DNA from: Flavobacteriaceae bacterium UBA1903
Lineage (GTDB): Bacteria; Bacteroidota; Bacteroidia; Flavobacteriales; Flavobacteriaceae
Direction of reading: 5' to 3'
Assembly (NCBI GenBank): GCA_002337605.1
Contig: DDGL01000003.1
Coordinates: 187,063 to 251,062 of the forward strand
DNA: 64,000 nt
The notes under the pieces were generated by a model. That model worked only from the letters and a program-made list of their open reading frames with translations, was not told the DNA's origin and searched no databases. A program made the position numbers and the translations under genes. Below, piece after piece: positions 44,101 through 51,905 of this stretch; the first letter of the stretch is position 1; each line of letters begins with the position of its first letter.

Positions 44101-44811
44101 ATGCGTGTAAAACTACTTCTACTAACATTCTTAATTTCCTTTGCTGCGATCTCACAAGAAGAGGTTGAAGCGAAGCCTATGTTCTCGCAGGAAATAACCA
44201 AGAACATTAAAAAGTATGTAAAAGAATCGCAACTGGCTTATCACGACAAAGACTATGTGCGAGCAGATTTCCTGTATGACTCATTGGTACAAAACGTAAT
44301 CTTAAAATCCTACCTCGATAACTTCAAAGTAAAAAAACGCTCGGGTAAAGAGATTAACATGAGCGAATTTAAAAAACCAATGATTTTATTGAGTACTGCT
44401 TCCTGGTGTACTCCTAGCTCCGGAACAATTCCTGCTCTTAATGAAATTGCACACACTTTCGGAGACAATATAGATTTTGTCGTGTTATATTGGGACACAA
44501 AAGAAAATGCAAAGAAAGCCTCAAAAGATTTTAAAAAGAATATTCAGGTTGTATATGTGGATGAACTTGATAACAAAGGTGCAGCTGTTGTCAAGGATAT
44601 GAAGCATAGCCTAGGACTTCCCACCTGCTTCCTGCTTGATGAGAATAAAAAAATTATCGACATAAGAAGAACAGTTATTCACCCATATCATACAGATTAT
44701 GAAATTTCTTATGAAGAGAACTACGACGCGTTTTATGCTGGGGTTCAACTCCTAAAACCAAGCGTAACCATCCAAACTAGTCTTGAAGTTATTGGAACTG
44801 ATAAGAATTAA
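44101..44811 (+). CDS. Exported thioredoxin-fold (TlpA-like) protein with single active-site Cys
   Basis: 236 residues with a signal peptide (ends AAIS). A thioredoxin-like fold spans about 85-200: KKPMILLSTASWCTPSSGTIPAL, NIDFVVLYWDTKE, and the cis-Pro region GLPTCFLLDENKKI. The expected WCxPC motif reads WCTPS: Cys103 is present but the resolving position is Ser106. A further Cys lies by the cis-Pro (PTCF). It is probably not a standard disulfide reductase; a peroxiredoxin-like or binding function is possible. Periplasmic by signal peptide. Confidence 0.82.
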   Translation: MRVKLLLLTFLISFAAISQEEVEAKPMFSQEITKNIKKYVKESQLAYHDKDYVRADFLYDSLVQNVILKSYLDNFKVKKRSGKEINMSEFKKPMILLSTASWCTPSSGTIPALNEIAHTFGDNIDFVVLYWDTKENAKKASKDFKKNIQVVYVDELDNKGAAVVKDMKHSLGLPTCFLLDENKKIIDIRRTVIHPYHTDYEISYEENYDAFYAGVQLLKPSVTIQTSLEVIGTDKN

Positions 44812-44831
44812 GACCGCTACATCCTATTTTT

Positions 44832-45203
44832 TTATTTACCGAAAAACAATTTAACGGCTGCTATTACTAATACCACAGCAAATATTTTTTTAAGGACGGC
44901 TTGATCTATCTTTACAGCGAATTTTGAACCTACCCATCCACCAATTACAAAACAGACCGCAATTACTATAGCGTATTTCCAGTTTACCGGGTGCCCTCCT
45001 GTATGATAGGTATATGCCGCTACAAAAGTAACCGGCACTGCTAATACAGCCAGACTCAATCCTTGAGCTTCATGTTGATCATAGTTCAAAAACATCATCA
45101 TCAACGGTATCATGACAACACCTCCACCAACACCCATAAATCCACTGAAAATACCAGCTAAAAGTCCAATAACAAGTAAGGATAATATAATGGTAAGATT
45201 CAT
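44832..45203 (-). CDS. Half-length TSUP (TauE/SafE) membrane protein
   Basis: 123 residues with four hydrophobic segments: LTIILSLLVIGLLAGIFSGFMGVGGGVVMIPLMM, the AVLAVPVTFVAAYTY region, VIAVCFVIGGWVGSKFA and VLKKIFAVVLVIAAVKLFF. The GVGGG motif is typical of the TauE/SafE (TSUP) anion exporter family, but the length is half the usual 240-270 residues. It may work as a dimer of half-units. ATG at 45203 is chosen over an upstream ATG that would overlap the transglycosylase gene. Substrate (sulfite or other anion) unknown. Confidence 0.85.
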   Translation of the reverse strand: MNLTIILSLLVIGLLAGIFSGFMGVGGGVVMIPLMMMFLNYDQHEAQGLSLAVLAVPVTFVAAYTYHTGGHPVNWKYAIVIAVCFVIGGWVGSKFAVKIDQAVLKKIFAVVLVIAAVKLFFGK

Positions 45204-45237
45204 CGGTGAATTTCTGGTTTTCGGTTGTTCTATTTCT

Positions 45238-46182
45238 TTACAGCCCTGTTGTATTGTAATACCCTTTTTCTGGAATTTCAATAAAATACTCTTTTCCTGA
45301 AGCGTTCTTCAAATATGTATCTCGTAACCAAGGGTTGTGCAATTTCAGTATTTTATAGTTAATATCAAACTTTTTCGCAAAAACAGCGAAATCTGTTACC
45401 GCAGTATCTACTTTTACCTTGTAGGTAGGCACACGTTTGTACAGGTCTTGTTGTCTAAAGTTAAACCCATACTTTTTTGGGTTGCTCATTATTTCTTTAA
45501 AAGCCAGAATACGAAATACATAACGACTGGTTTCGGAGTTTAAAAGGATATCGTAATAATTGTTATCAAGTTCCTGGCGCTCTATCTGTCTGTTTACCCC
45601 TGCATTACCAGCATTGTAAGCTGCTGCGGCAAGTGTCCAGCTGCCAAATCGGTCTTTAGATTTTTTCAGATACTCTGCAGCTACTTTCGTTGCCATTTCT
45701 AAATGATACCGCTCGTCTACATAATCGTTTACCTCTAGCCCGTATTCGCGTCCTGTTCCTTTTAAAAACTGCCAGAATCCTGCTGCTCCTGCTGGAGAAC
45801 GCACATTATCCAGGCCACTTTCGGCTACTGCCAAATATTTAAAATCGTCGGGCAGACCATATTTTTCCAGTAATGGCTCTATGATTGGAAAGTATTTATT
45901 TGCTCTTTTAAACATGAGCAAACCGTTAGATTGCCAATAGGTATTTACTAGCAATTCACGATCCATTCGCTCTCGAATATCTGGATCATTTAGTGGCACT
46001 GGTTCCCCTGCAAAATCCATTTTATCGGGTAATGGTAATGCATATACATTATAATCGTTTACCAGTCTTTTCTGAAGGGTTTCGTCTGTAGTTTCAGGTT
46101 CTTGAACAGCATTTACACATAAACCGCTTACAAATACAACCAGAGCTAATAAGCCTATTTTTGAAAGAATACTCATCATCAT
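45238..46182 (-). CDS. Membrane-bound lytic murein transglycosylase (MltD-like)
   Basis: Cleaves the glycan of peptidoglycan to anhydro-muropeptides in the periplasm. 314 residues: a signal sequence or anchor (IGLLALVVFVSGLCVNA), then the SLT domain. The domain has catalytic Glu121 in LAVAESGLDNVRSPAGAAGFWQF and ATKVAAEYL, then AAAYNAGNAGVNRQIE. A short C-terminal region follows, without an obvious LysM repeat, unlike E. coli MltD. Followed by the half-TSUP gene on the same strand. Confidence 0.92.
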   Translation of the reverse strand: MMMSILSKIGLLALVVFVSGLCVNAVQEPETTDETLQKRLVNDYNVYALPLPDKMDFAGEPVPLNDPDIRERMDRELLVNTYWQSNGLLMFKRANKYFPIIEPLLEKYGLPDDFKYLAVAESGLDNVRSPAGAAGFWQFLKGTGREYGLEVNDYVDERYHLEMATKVAAEYLKKSKDRFGSWTLAAAAYNAGNAGVNRQIERQELDNNYYDILLNSETSRYVFRILAFKEIMSNPKKYGFNFRQQDLYKRVPTYKVKVDTAVTDFAVFAKKFDINYKILKLHNPWLRDTYLKNASGKEYFIEIPEKGYYNTTGL

Positions 46183-46240
46183 ATAATTTTGGACTAAAGA
46201 TAAAGAATCTCTTGTGCTACTTCAAGAATTTAACAGGCTT

Positions 46241-46903
46241 TTAATGCGTACTTATTTCAATTATTTTTTTTGAAATTTTTGAACCTTTATTCAGCAACAT
46301 AATATGGGTCCCTCCTTCTATAACCTTACAGTTGTCTATGTTTTTTATAGGGAATATGATGTCTGCATCCCCATGGATGTGAATGGTTTCACCCGCAGGT
46401 TTCTTAGGTTGCCAGCACACCATATTTTCAATAGCCCAGTTTAAATACCTGGCACTACGAACATGGAGAAAGGCCTGATACAACTCCAGTCTTTTGCGGG
46501 ATTTTGGTCCAATCGCAAACTTCGTGAGGTCGTCAGAACTTAACATAATGCGAGTAGGCACCAATTTATATAACTTGGTAATGCGGGCTATTTTAAGTCT
46601 TCTGGGAAATTCTGTTCGGCTTTTTACACTGGAAATAATAATGACTTTTTTCAAGGTTAAGAAATGAGCCATTTCCTGCACCATAACCCCGCCAAAACTT
46701 ACACCAACCAGCACAGCATTTTCATGTGTTACAGCGGCTGCCATACGCTTAGCGTACAAATCTATTGGCTCATTTTTCTCAGGGATTAACCATTCAATAA
46801 TATGAGTTTTGAAGCGGTCTTCAGGTAAACGAATATTTTTGAAAATTTCCTTTCCTGCTGCAAGTCCAGGCACAAAATAAACGTGAATTTTATCTTTACT
46901 CAT
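46241..46903 (-). CDS. Alpha/beta hydrolase
   Basis: Cytoplasmic hydrolase-fold protein of 220 residues. ATG 46903 (MSKDKIHVYFVPGLAAG) is preferred to the one 93 bases upstream, since a -7 element lies between them at 46957. Motifs are the oxyanion FVPGLAAGKEIF, the nucleophile elbow VLVGVSFGGVMVQEM (Ser), HIHGDADIIFP (Asp) and EGGTHIMLLN (His), all in the expected order. Substrate not predicted; esterase or thioesterase possible. Divergent from pirin with overlapping promoters. Confidence 0.88.
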   Translation of the reverse strand: MSKDKIHVYFVPGLAAGKEIFKNIRLPEDRFKTHIIEWLIPEKNEPIDLYAKRMAAAVTHENAVLVGVSFGGVMVQEMAHFLTLKKVIIISSVKSRTEFPRRLKIARITKLYKLVPTRIMLSSDDLTKFAIGPKSRKRLELYQAFLHVRSARYLNWAIENMVCWQPKKPAGETIHIHGDADIIFPIKNIDNCKVIEGGTHIMLLNKGSKISKKIIEISTH

Positions 46904-46943
46904 AACTGTCTTAAGTAATACAACCGAACTACCGATTTTTCCG

Positions 46944-46964
46944 TAACTTTGTAGTACAAAGATA
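46944..46964. promoter_or_regulatory. Overlapping divergent promoters (hydrolase / pirin)
   Basis: TAACTTTG on the plus strand (46944-46951) points to pirin; TATCTTTG on the minus strand (46957-46964) points to the hydrolase. They are five bases apart, so polymerases on the two strands would compete. -33 elements are weak on both sides. Confidence 0.55.
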
Positions 46965-46994
46965 CTAAGTAGTGTTTCCAAAGTTGGGGTTCCC

Positions 46995-47711
46995 ATGAAA
47001 AAGATTTTACATCCTGCAAAAACACGAGGAACCGCGAATTTTGGTTGGTTAGAAGCTCGTTATTCATTCAGTTTTGCAAACTTTTTTAATCCTGAAAGAA
47101 CTCAATTTGGAAAATTACGAGTGCTGAATGATGATACCGTAGCAGGCGGCATGGGATTTGGTAAACATCCTCATAAAAACATGGAGATTATTACTATACC
47201 ACAAGAAGGAGCACTTAAACATAGAGATTCTATGGGAAACGAAGGTATCATTGAAAGTGGCGACATCCAAATTATGAGTGCTGGGAGCGGCGTAGAACAC
47301 AGCGAGATGAACGCCAGCAGTAAAGAGCCAGTAAAGCTTTTCCAAATCTGGGTGTTTCCTGAAGAAGAAAACGTTACACCAAGATACGCTCAAAAAAAAA
47401 TTGCCCCGTTACTAAATAAAAATACCTTTAGCAACGTTGTAAAACCCAAGAATAAAGCACACAAAGATGAGTTATGGATTCACCAACAGGCTTATTTTAG
47501 TATAGGAGAATTTACGGAGACAACCCATACAGCTTACATATTAAACAACAAGACTCACGGAATTTACTTAATGGTATTAAAAGGCACCATTGAAATTGAC
47601 AGTGAAATACTAAATGAACGAGATGCTATCGGAATCTGGGAAACAACTCAGGTTTCAATAAAAGCGAATGAAGGTAGTAAAGCCTTGCTCATAGAAGTAC
47701 CAATGAATTAA
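46995..47711 (+). CDS. Pirin family protein
   Basis: Bicupin of 238 residues. The N-cupin signature MGFGKHPHKNMEIITIPQEGALKHRDSMGNEGII has the metal ligands (two His, then a His), and the second part SAGSGVEHSEMNAS has the following His and Glu. Some family members act as quercetin 2,3-dioxygenases, others as redox sensors; no function can be assigned. The start at 46995 gives a short basic N-terminus. Followed 20 bases later by a GNAT-like gene, likely one operon. Confidence 0.93.
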   Translation: MKKILHPAKTRGTANFGWLEARYSFSFANFFNPERTQFGKLRVLNDDTVAGGMGFGKHPHKNMEIITIPQEGALKHRDSMGNEGIIESGDIQIMSAGSGVEHSEMNASSKEPVKLFQIWVFPEEENVTPRYAQKKIAPLLNKNTFSNVVKPKNKAHKDELWIHQQAYFSIGEFTETTHTAYILNNKTHGIYLMVLKGTIEIDSEILNERDAIGIWETTQVSIKANEGSKALLIEVPMN

Positions 47712-47731
47712 AAAAATTAAATCCCTCCATT

Positions 47732-48031
47732 ATGATTGAAGATGTAGAAATTACCGACAACGAATTCCTTCGCCAGTTTGAACTGGAAGTAGGAGACAAT
47801 ATGGCTCGCATAGAGTATGCCCTCCAGGATCGTAAAATCTTCTTGACTAAGTTCGATATGCCTGAAGACATGGAAGACCAGGGCTTTAGAGACATCTTTA
47901 TTAAAGCAGTGTTTGACGAAGTAAAGGATCGCGGGATAAGCCTTGTACCCACAAGCCCAGAAATTGCAGGTTTTATGCGTAAAAACAGAAGAAAATATAA
48001 GTCACTACTTCCCGTTGGAATAAGCATATAA
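47732..48031 (+). CDS. Acetyltransf_CG-type GNAT-like protein
   Basis: 99-residue protein of the small GNAT group (PF14542-like). The pattern is a strand with IEY, KIFLTKFDMPEDMEDQGFRDIFIKAVFDEVKDRGISLVPTSPEIAGFMRKN. The acetyl-CoA loop (usually GxGIG) reads EDQGFRD and the usual catalytic Cys position is Ser, so enzymatic activity is doubtful. It is co-transcribed with pirin and closed by a strong terminator. Confidence 0.85.
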   Translation: MIEDVEITDNEFLRQFELEVGDNMARIEYALQDRKIFLTKFDMPEDMEDQGFRDIFIKAVFDEVKDRGISLVPTSPEIAGFMRKNRRKYKSLLPVGISI

Positions 48032-48054
48032 CACATTTAAACACACTATTGTCG

Positions 48055-48096
48055 CCTTTGATTTTATATAGTTAGTAAAATCAAAGGTTTTTTTAT
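48055..48096 (+). terminator. Terminator of the pirin-GNAT operon
   Basis: CCTTTGATTTT pairs with AAAATCAAAGG around an 11-base loop, followed by TTTTTTTAT. Confidence 0.9.
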
Positions 48097-48214
48097 ACCT
48101 TAAAACGTAGCTTTTTTAAGAAAACTTTAAGCGTGAAAAGAATGCTAAAGTTGCCACCAGTCTTGCGCAACTACTGTACTTTTATGTTTTACAATTAACA
48201 ACCTAACTCTTTAT

Positions 48215-51200
48215 ATGAAGGAATTTACTCATAAAACCACCCTCAAAACATTCTTTTTTATTGTTAGCCTCCTTATATTTTCGGCCTGTGCCAGTTATAA
48301 AGAGCAAAAGGCAGCTTCACTACAAGAAGTTACCTCCTCCACAAAAAAACCGGTACATACTTTTTTTGTGGCTGGCGGATTGGGAAATAGTCAAGAAAGT
48401 ATCGACAGCCCCATTTTGGATAAACTTCAGCAAAGATTGGCTGAAACCAATAAAAACAGCACACTCTTATTTACTGGAAATTATACCAGCGCCAATTTTG
48501 AAAATGAAAGCTATAACCAAAACCTGCTTCAAAAACAGTTGGATCTGGCCAATTCTTTCAAAGGAAAAACCTATTTCATTCCAGGGACGAACGAATGGGA
48601 AAGTAAAAATGCCAAACAAATTGAATGGGTAGAAGATTATATTAAAGATAAAAACCTGAAAGGAATAGAAGTAGAACCTAACAATGTGTGTCCCCTTGAG
48701 TACCGCAAAATTTCTGATGATATCGATATGATCTTAATAGATTCCAAATGGTACATTAGCAATTGGGACCGTGTGCAGTATATCAACCAAAAGTGCAGTG
48801 ATATTAAGACACAACGTCGGTTTATAGAAGAGCTGGAAGGAATGATCAAGGATGCCAGAGGAAAAAACCTGGTAATTGTAATGAGCCATCCAATTTTCAG
48901 TAATGGAATGAATGCCAACAATTATCTGGGAGGAATGAACCCAGACAAAATTTTCTTCAGAAGATATCAAGAGCTCGCTATTAACGTTGCGGCGCTTATT
49001 CAGGACTTGGACCGGGTCACCTTACTATCTGGACATGAAAACAGCATGCAATACCTTACGTCTAAAAACAGGGCACACCAAGTAATTAGTGGCTCCCTTG
49101 GAAAAGCATCAAAGACCAAGCGTGAAAATGCTCGCTTGAGCACTGTAGGAGGACAATTGAAATATGAAGGGCAATATACCTACGGAGAAGAAGGTTTCAG
49201 CATAGTGCGTTACTTCGAGGATGGAAGTTCACAAGTTACCTTTGTAACTGCTGCCGGAGAAAAAACTTTTAATATGACCTCAGAATTCCCGGACAATGAT
49301 TTAGACTCTTCCAGACCATCTTTTACTTCCGAAACCGTACAAGTGCCTATTGTAAGTGATAAAGAAAAACTTGACAAATCTGGATTTTACAAATTTATGT
49401 GGGGAGATCGCTTTAGGGAATATTATGGAGTACCTGTGACGGCAATCAATGCCGATCTTACCAAATACAGAGGAGGGCTTACAGTAAAGGAAGCTGGTGG
49501 TGGACACCAAACATATTCAGCAAAATTACAGGATGAAAATGGAACCGAGTTTGCTATACGTGGCCTTGAAAAAGATGCTTTTAAGTTTTTGAAATTCAAA
49601 GTGAAAGGGATCACTTTCGAACCGGATGAATACCGTGGGACATTTGCTGAAACTGTAGTATATGACTTTTTTACGACCACACACCCTTTCATGATGTTGG
49701 TAATAGACCCCATGGCCAAAGAAATAAACGTGAACCATGCGAATATTGAGTTAGCCTATGTTCAAAAGCAACCCAACCTTGACGCCTTAGGGAAAAATTA
49801 TGGAGATGCCCTTTATTGGATTGAAGAACGTCCTGATGATGGTCAAGAAGATTTTGAAGGGTATAACCGCGCCAATCCAGGCGGTGGTGAAGTAAAAACT
49901 TTTGAAAGTGCCACTGATGTATTGGAGAAGCTGCGTGAAGACGAAAAATACAGTGTCGATCAAAGAGCATGGATACGCGCCCGTTTGTTCGATATGTTAA
50001 TTGGAGACTGGGACCGTCACCAGGACCAATGGCGCTTCGTTGAATACGAAATAAGCGATGACGAAACCCGCTTTATCCCGATTCCACGAGATAGGGACGC
50101 TGCTTTTTCAAAGTTTGATGGTGTAATGCTTACCCTCATAAAAATAATCGCTCCGGACACTCGCTTTTGGCAAACTTATAAAGATGATATTAGAGATATA
50201 AAATGGTATAATGGTGAAGGGAACAACCTGGACCGCACCTTTATGACCAAATTCGGAACCGACGCATGGTTAGAAGAAGCAAAATATATTCAAGAAAATC
50301 TTAGCGATGCCGAAATAGATATTGCTTGGGAAAATATCCCACCAGAAGTACAGGATGAAACTTCAGAAATGCTCAAAAGCCACCTAAAATCAAGGTTGAA
50401 TAAATTGGATCAATATGCCAAGGAGTATGGAGATTACTTGAATAATACGGTTGCCATACATGGAACCGACAAGGACGATACCTTCGAAATAACACGACTG
50501 CCTGGTGGAAAAACCCAGGTCGTGATAAAACGAGCCATAAAGGATAAAAAAGATCCCGTTATCTTAGACAGAACCTTCAGCAAAGAAGAAACAAAAGAGA
50601 TTTGGGTATATGGACTAAACGATGACGATGAATTTAAAGTTTCAGGTGATGGTGACAACCCTATAAAAGTACGTATCATTGGTGGCTATGGTAAAGACAA
50701 ATACACTATAGAAAACCGAAGACAACTAAAGGTATACGATTGGAAATATGAAGACTCTGAATTTGACGAAAAAACTCCGGCTCATCAGTTTACGAACTTA
50801 TACGAGACCAATACCTATCATTGGAGGTATTTCAAGGAAAATAACCATGTGATATTGCCTAATATTGGCTTTCAGCTTGATGATGGCTTATTTATTGGAG
50901 CAAGAGATACCTATACCAACTACGGCTTTAATGGAAATCCATTTAGGTATCAACACATGCTCTCTGCTAGTTATTTTTTCAACTTTCAAGCTGTTGAGTT
51001 GGAATATGGAGGTGAATTTGCAAATATCTTCCCGCAATGGAATCTTGTGGTAGATGGATATTTTACAAGCGAATCTTTCTCCAATAACTTTTTTGGTTTC
51101 GGAAATGATTCTTTCTATGACCCGGATGCAGGAAGAGAAGATAGGGATTTTAACCGGGCGAGAACCCAGCAAATCAAATTGGCAGCGGGTATTAAATATA

Positions 51201-51877
51201 AAACGCTCACATTTAAAGCCCTTTTTGAAAGCTTTGAAGTCCAAGACAATCCCGATAGGTTATTCACGCCGTCCAATAACGCCGTGAACCCTAATGTCTT
51301 CGAGATGCAAAACTACGCCGGTGGGGAAGCCAGTATTAGGTATCGAAACCAAAATGCAATAGACTTTCCGACCAAAGCATTTAATTTTGATGCGTTTATT
51401 GGTTATAAAAGCAACATCGAGGATAGTAATAATGCCTTTGGATATGCAGGTTTACAAGTTGGTATAGATGAAGGTTTAATTCCTTCAGGTGATTTAGTAT
51501 TAGGAACATCAGCTGCTGTACGCACCAACTTCGGGGGTGACTATTTCTTCTACCACGCTCCTTCTATTGGAGGGAATAATGGGTTGAGAGGATTCAGGAA
51601 CGAACGGTTTACAGGAGAAACTTCATTTTATCATACTACAGACTTAAAACTTCGGTTGCTCAGGCTTACAACATCTGTTATCCCTATCACTTTTGGTATG
51701 TATGGAGGTTTTGACTACGGAAGGGTCTGGAGCGATCTTGACACTTCAAACACATTACACACCTCGTACGGTGGCGGAATTTGGCTCAGCGGCTTGAACT
51801 CCTTAGGAGTTAAAGCTGGGTATTTTGTCTCTGAAGAAGATTTTCAGGTCCAAGTAGGTCTTGTGCTAACGCAATAA
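48215..51877 (+). CDS. Outer-membrane fusion: degenerate phosphoesterase, kinase-like segment, Omp85-like barrel
   Basis: 1220-residue lipoprotein-type export signal (LLIFSAC). Residues about 48-360 follow a calcineurin-like metallophosphatase but with degraded ligands: GGLGN, FTGNYT, PGTNEWES, MSHPIFSNG and LSGHENSMQY replace D-x-H, GD, GNHD and GHxH. Residues about 400-640 contain AKLQDENGTEFAIRGLEKD, AETVVYDF, GDWDRHQDQW and FIPIPRDRDAAF. That order resembles HipA- or lipid-kinase-like folds (GDxDRH and a DFG-like DRD). The C-terminal region (about 850-1220) is beta-rich and has GLRGFRNERFTGE near residue 1122, like the L6 loop of Omp85 proteins. Function unknown; surface or periplasmic location inferred. 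Confidence 0.8.
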   Translation: MKEFTHKTTLKTFFFIVSLLIFSACASYKEQKAASLQEVTSSTKKPVHTFFVAGGLGNSQESIDSPILDKLQQRLAETNKNSTLLFTGNYTSANFENESYNQNLLQKQLDLANSFKGKTYFIPGTNEWESKNAKQIEWVEDYIKDKNLKGIEVEPNNVCPLEYRKISDDIDMILIDSKWYISNWDRVQYINQKCSDIKTQRRFIEELEGMIKDARGKNLVIVMSHPIFSNGMNANNYLGGMNPDKIFFRRYQELAINVAALIQDLDRVTLLSGHENSMQYLTSKNRAHQVISGSLGKASKTKRENARLSTVGGQLKYEGQYTYGEEGFSIVRYFEDGSSQVTFVTAAGEKTFNMTSEFPDNDLDSSRPSFTSETVQVPIVSDKEKLDKSGFYKFMWGDRFREYYGVPVTAINADLTKYRGGLTVKEAGGGHQTYSAKLQDENGTEFAIRGLEKDAFKFLKFKVKGITFEPDEYRGTFAETVVYDFFTTTHPFMMLVIDPMAKEINVNHANIELAYVQKQPNLDALGKNYGDALYWIEERPDDGQEDFEGYNRANPGGGEVKTFESATDVLEKLREDEKYSVDQRAWIRARLFDMLIGDWDRHQDQWRFVEYEISDDETRFIPIPRDRDAAFSKFDGVMLTLIKIIAPDTRFWQTYKDDIRDIKWYNGEGNNLDRTFMTKFGTDAWLEEAKYIQENLSDAEIDIAWENIPPEVQDETSEMLKSHLKSRLNKLDQYAKEYGDYLNNTVAIHGTDKDDTFEITRLPGGKTQVVIKRAIKDKKDPVILDRTFSKEETKEIWVYGLNDDDEFKVSGDGDNPIKVRIIGGYGKDKYTIENRRQLKVYDWKYEDSEFDEKTPAHQFTNLYETNTYHWRYFKENNHVILPNIGFQLDDGLFIGARDTYTNYGFNGNPFRYQHMLSASYFFNFQAVELEYGGEFANIFPQWNLVVDGYFTSESFSNNFFGFGNDSFYDPDAGREDRDFNRARTQQIKLAAGIKYKTLTFKALFESFEVQDNPDRLFTPSNNAVNPNVFEMQNYAGGEASIRYRNQNAIDFPTKAFNFDAFIGYKSNIEDSNNAFGYAGLQVGIDEGLIPSGDLVLGTSAAVRTNFGGDYFFYHAPSIGGNNGLRGFRNERFTGETSFYHTTDLKLRLLRLTTSVIPITFGMYGGFDYGRVWSDLDTSNTLHTSYGGGIWLSGLNSLGVKAGYFVSEEDFQVQVGLVLTQ

Positions 51878-51905
51878 CATACCAACAGATATCTAAAAAA
51901 AGAGG

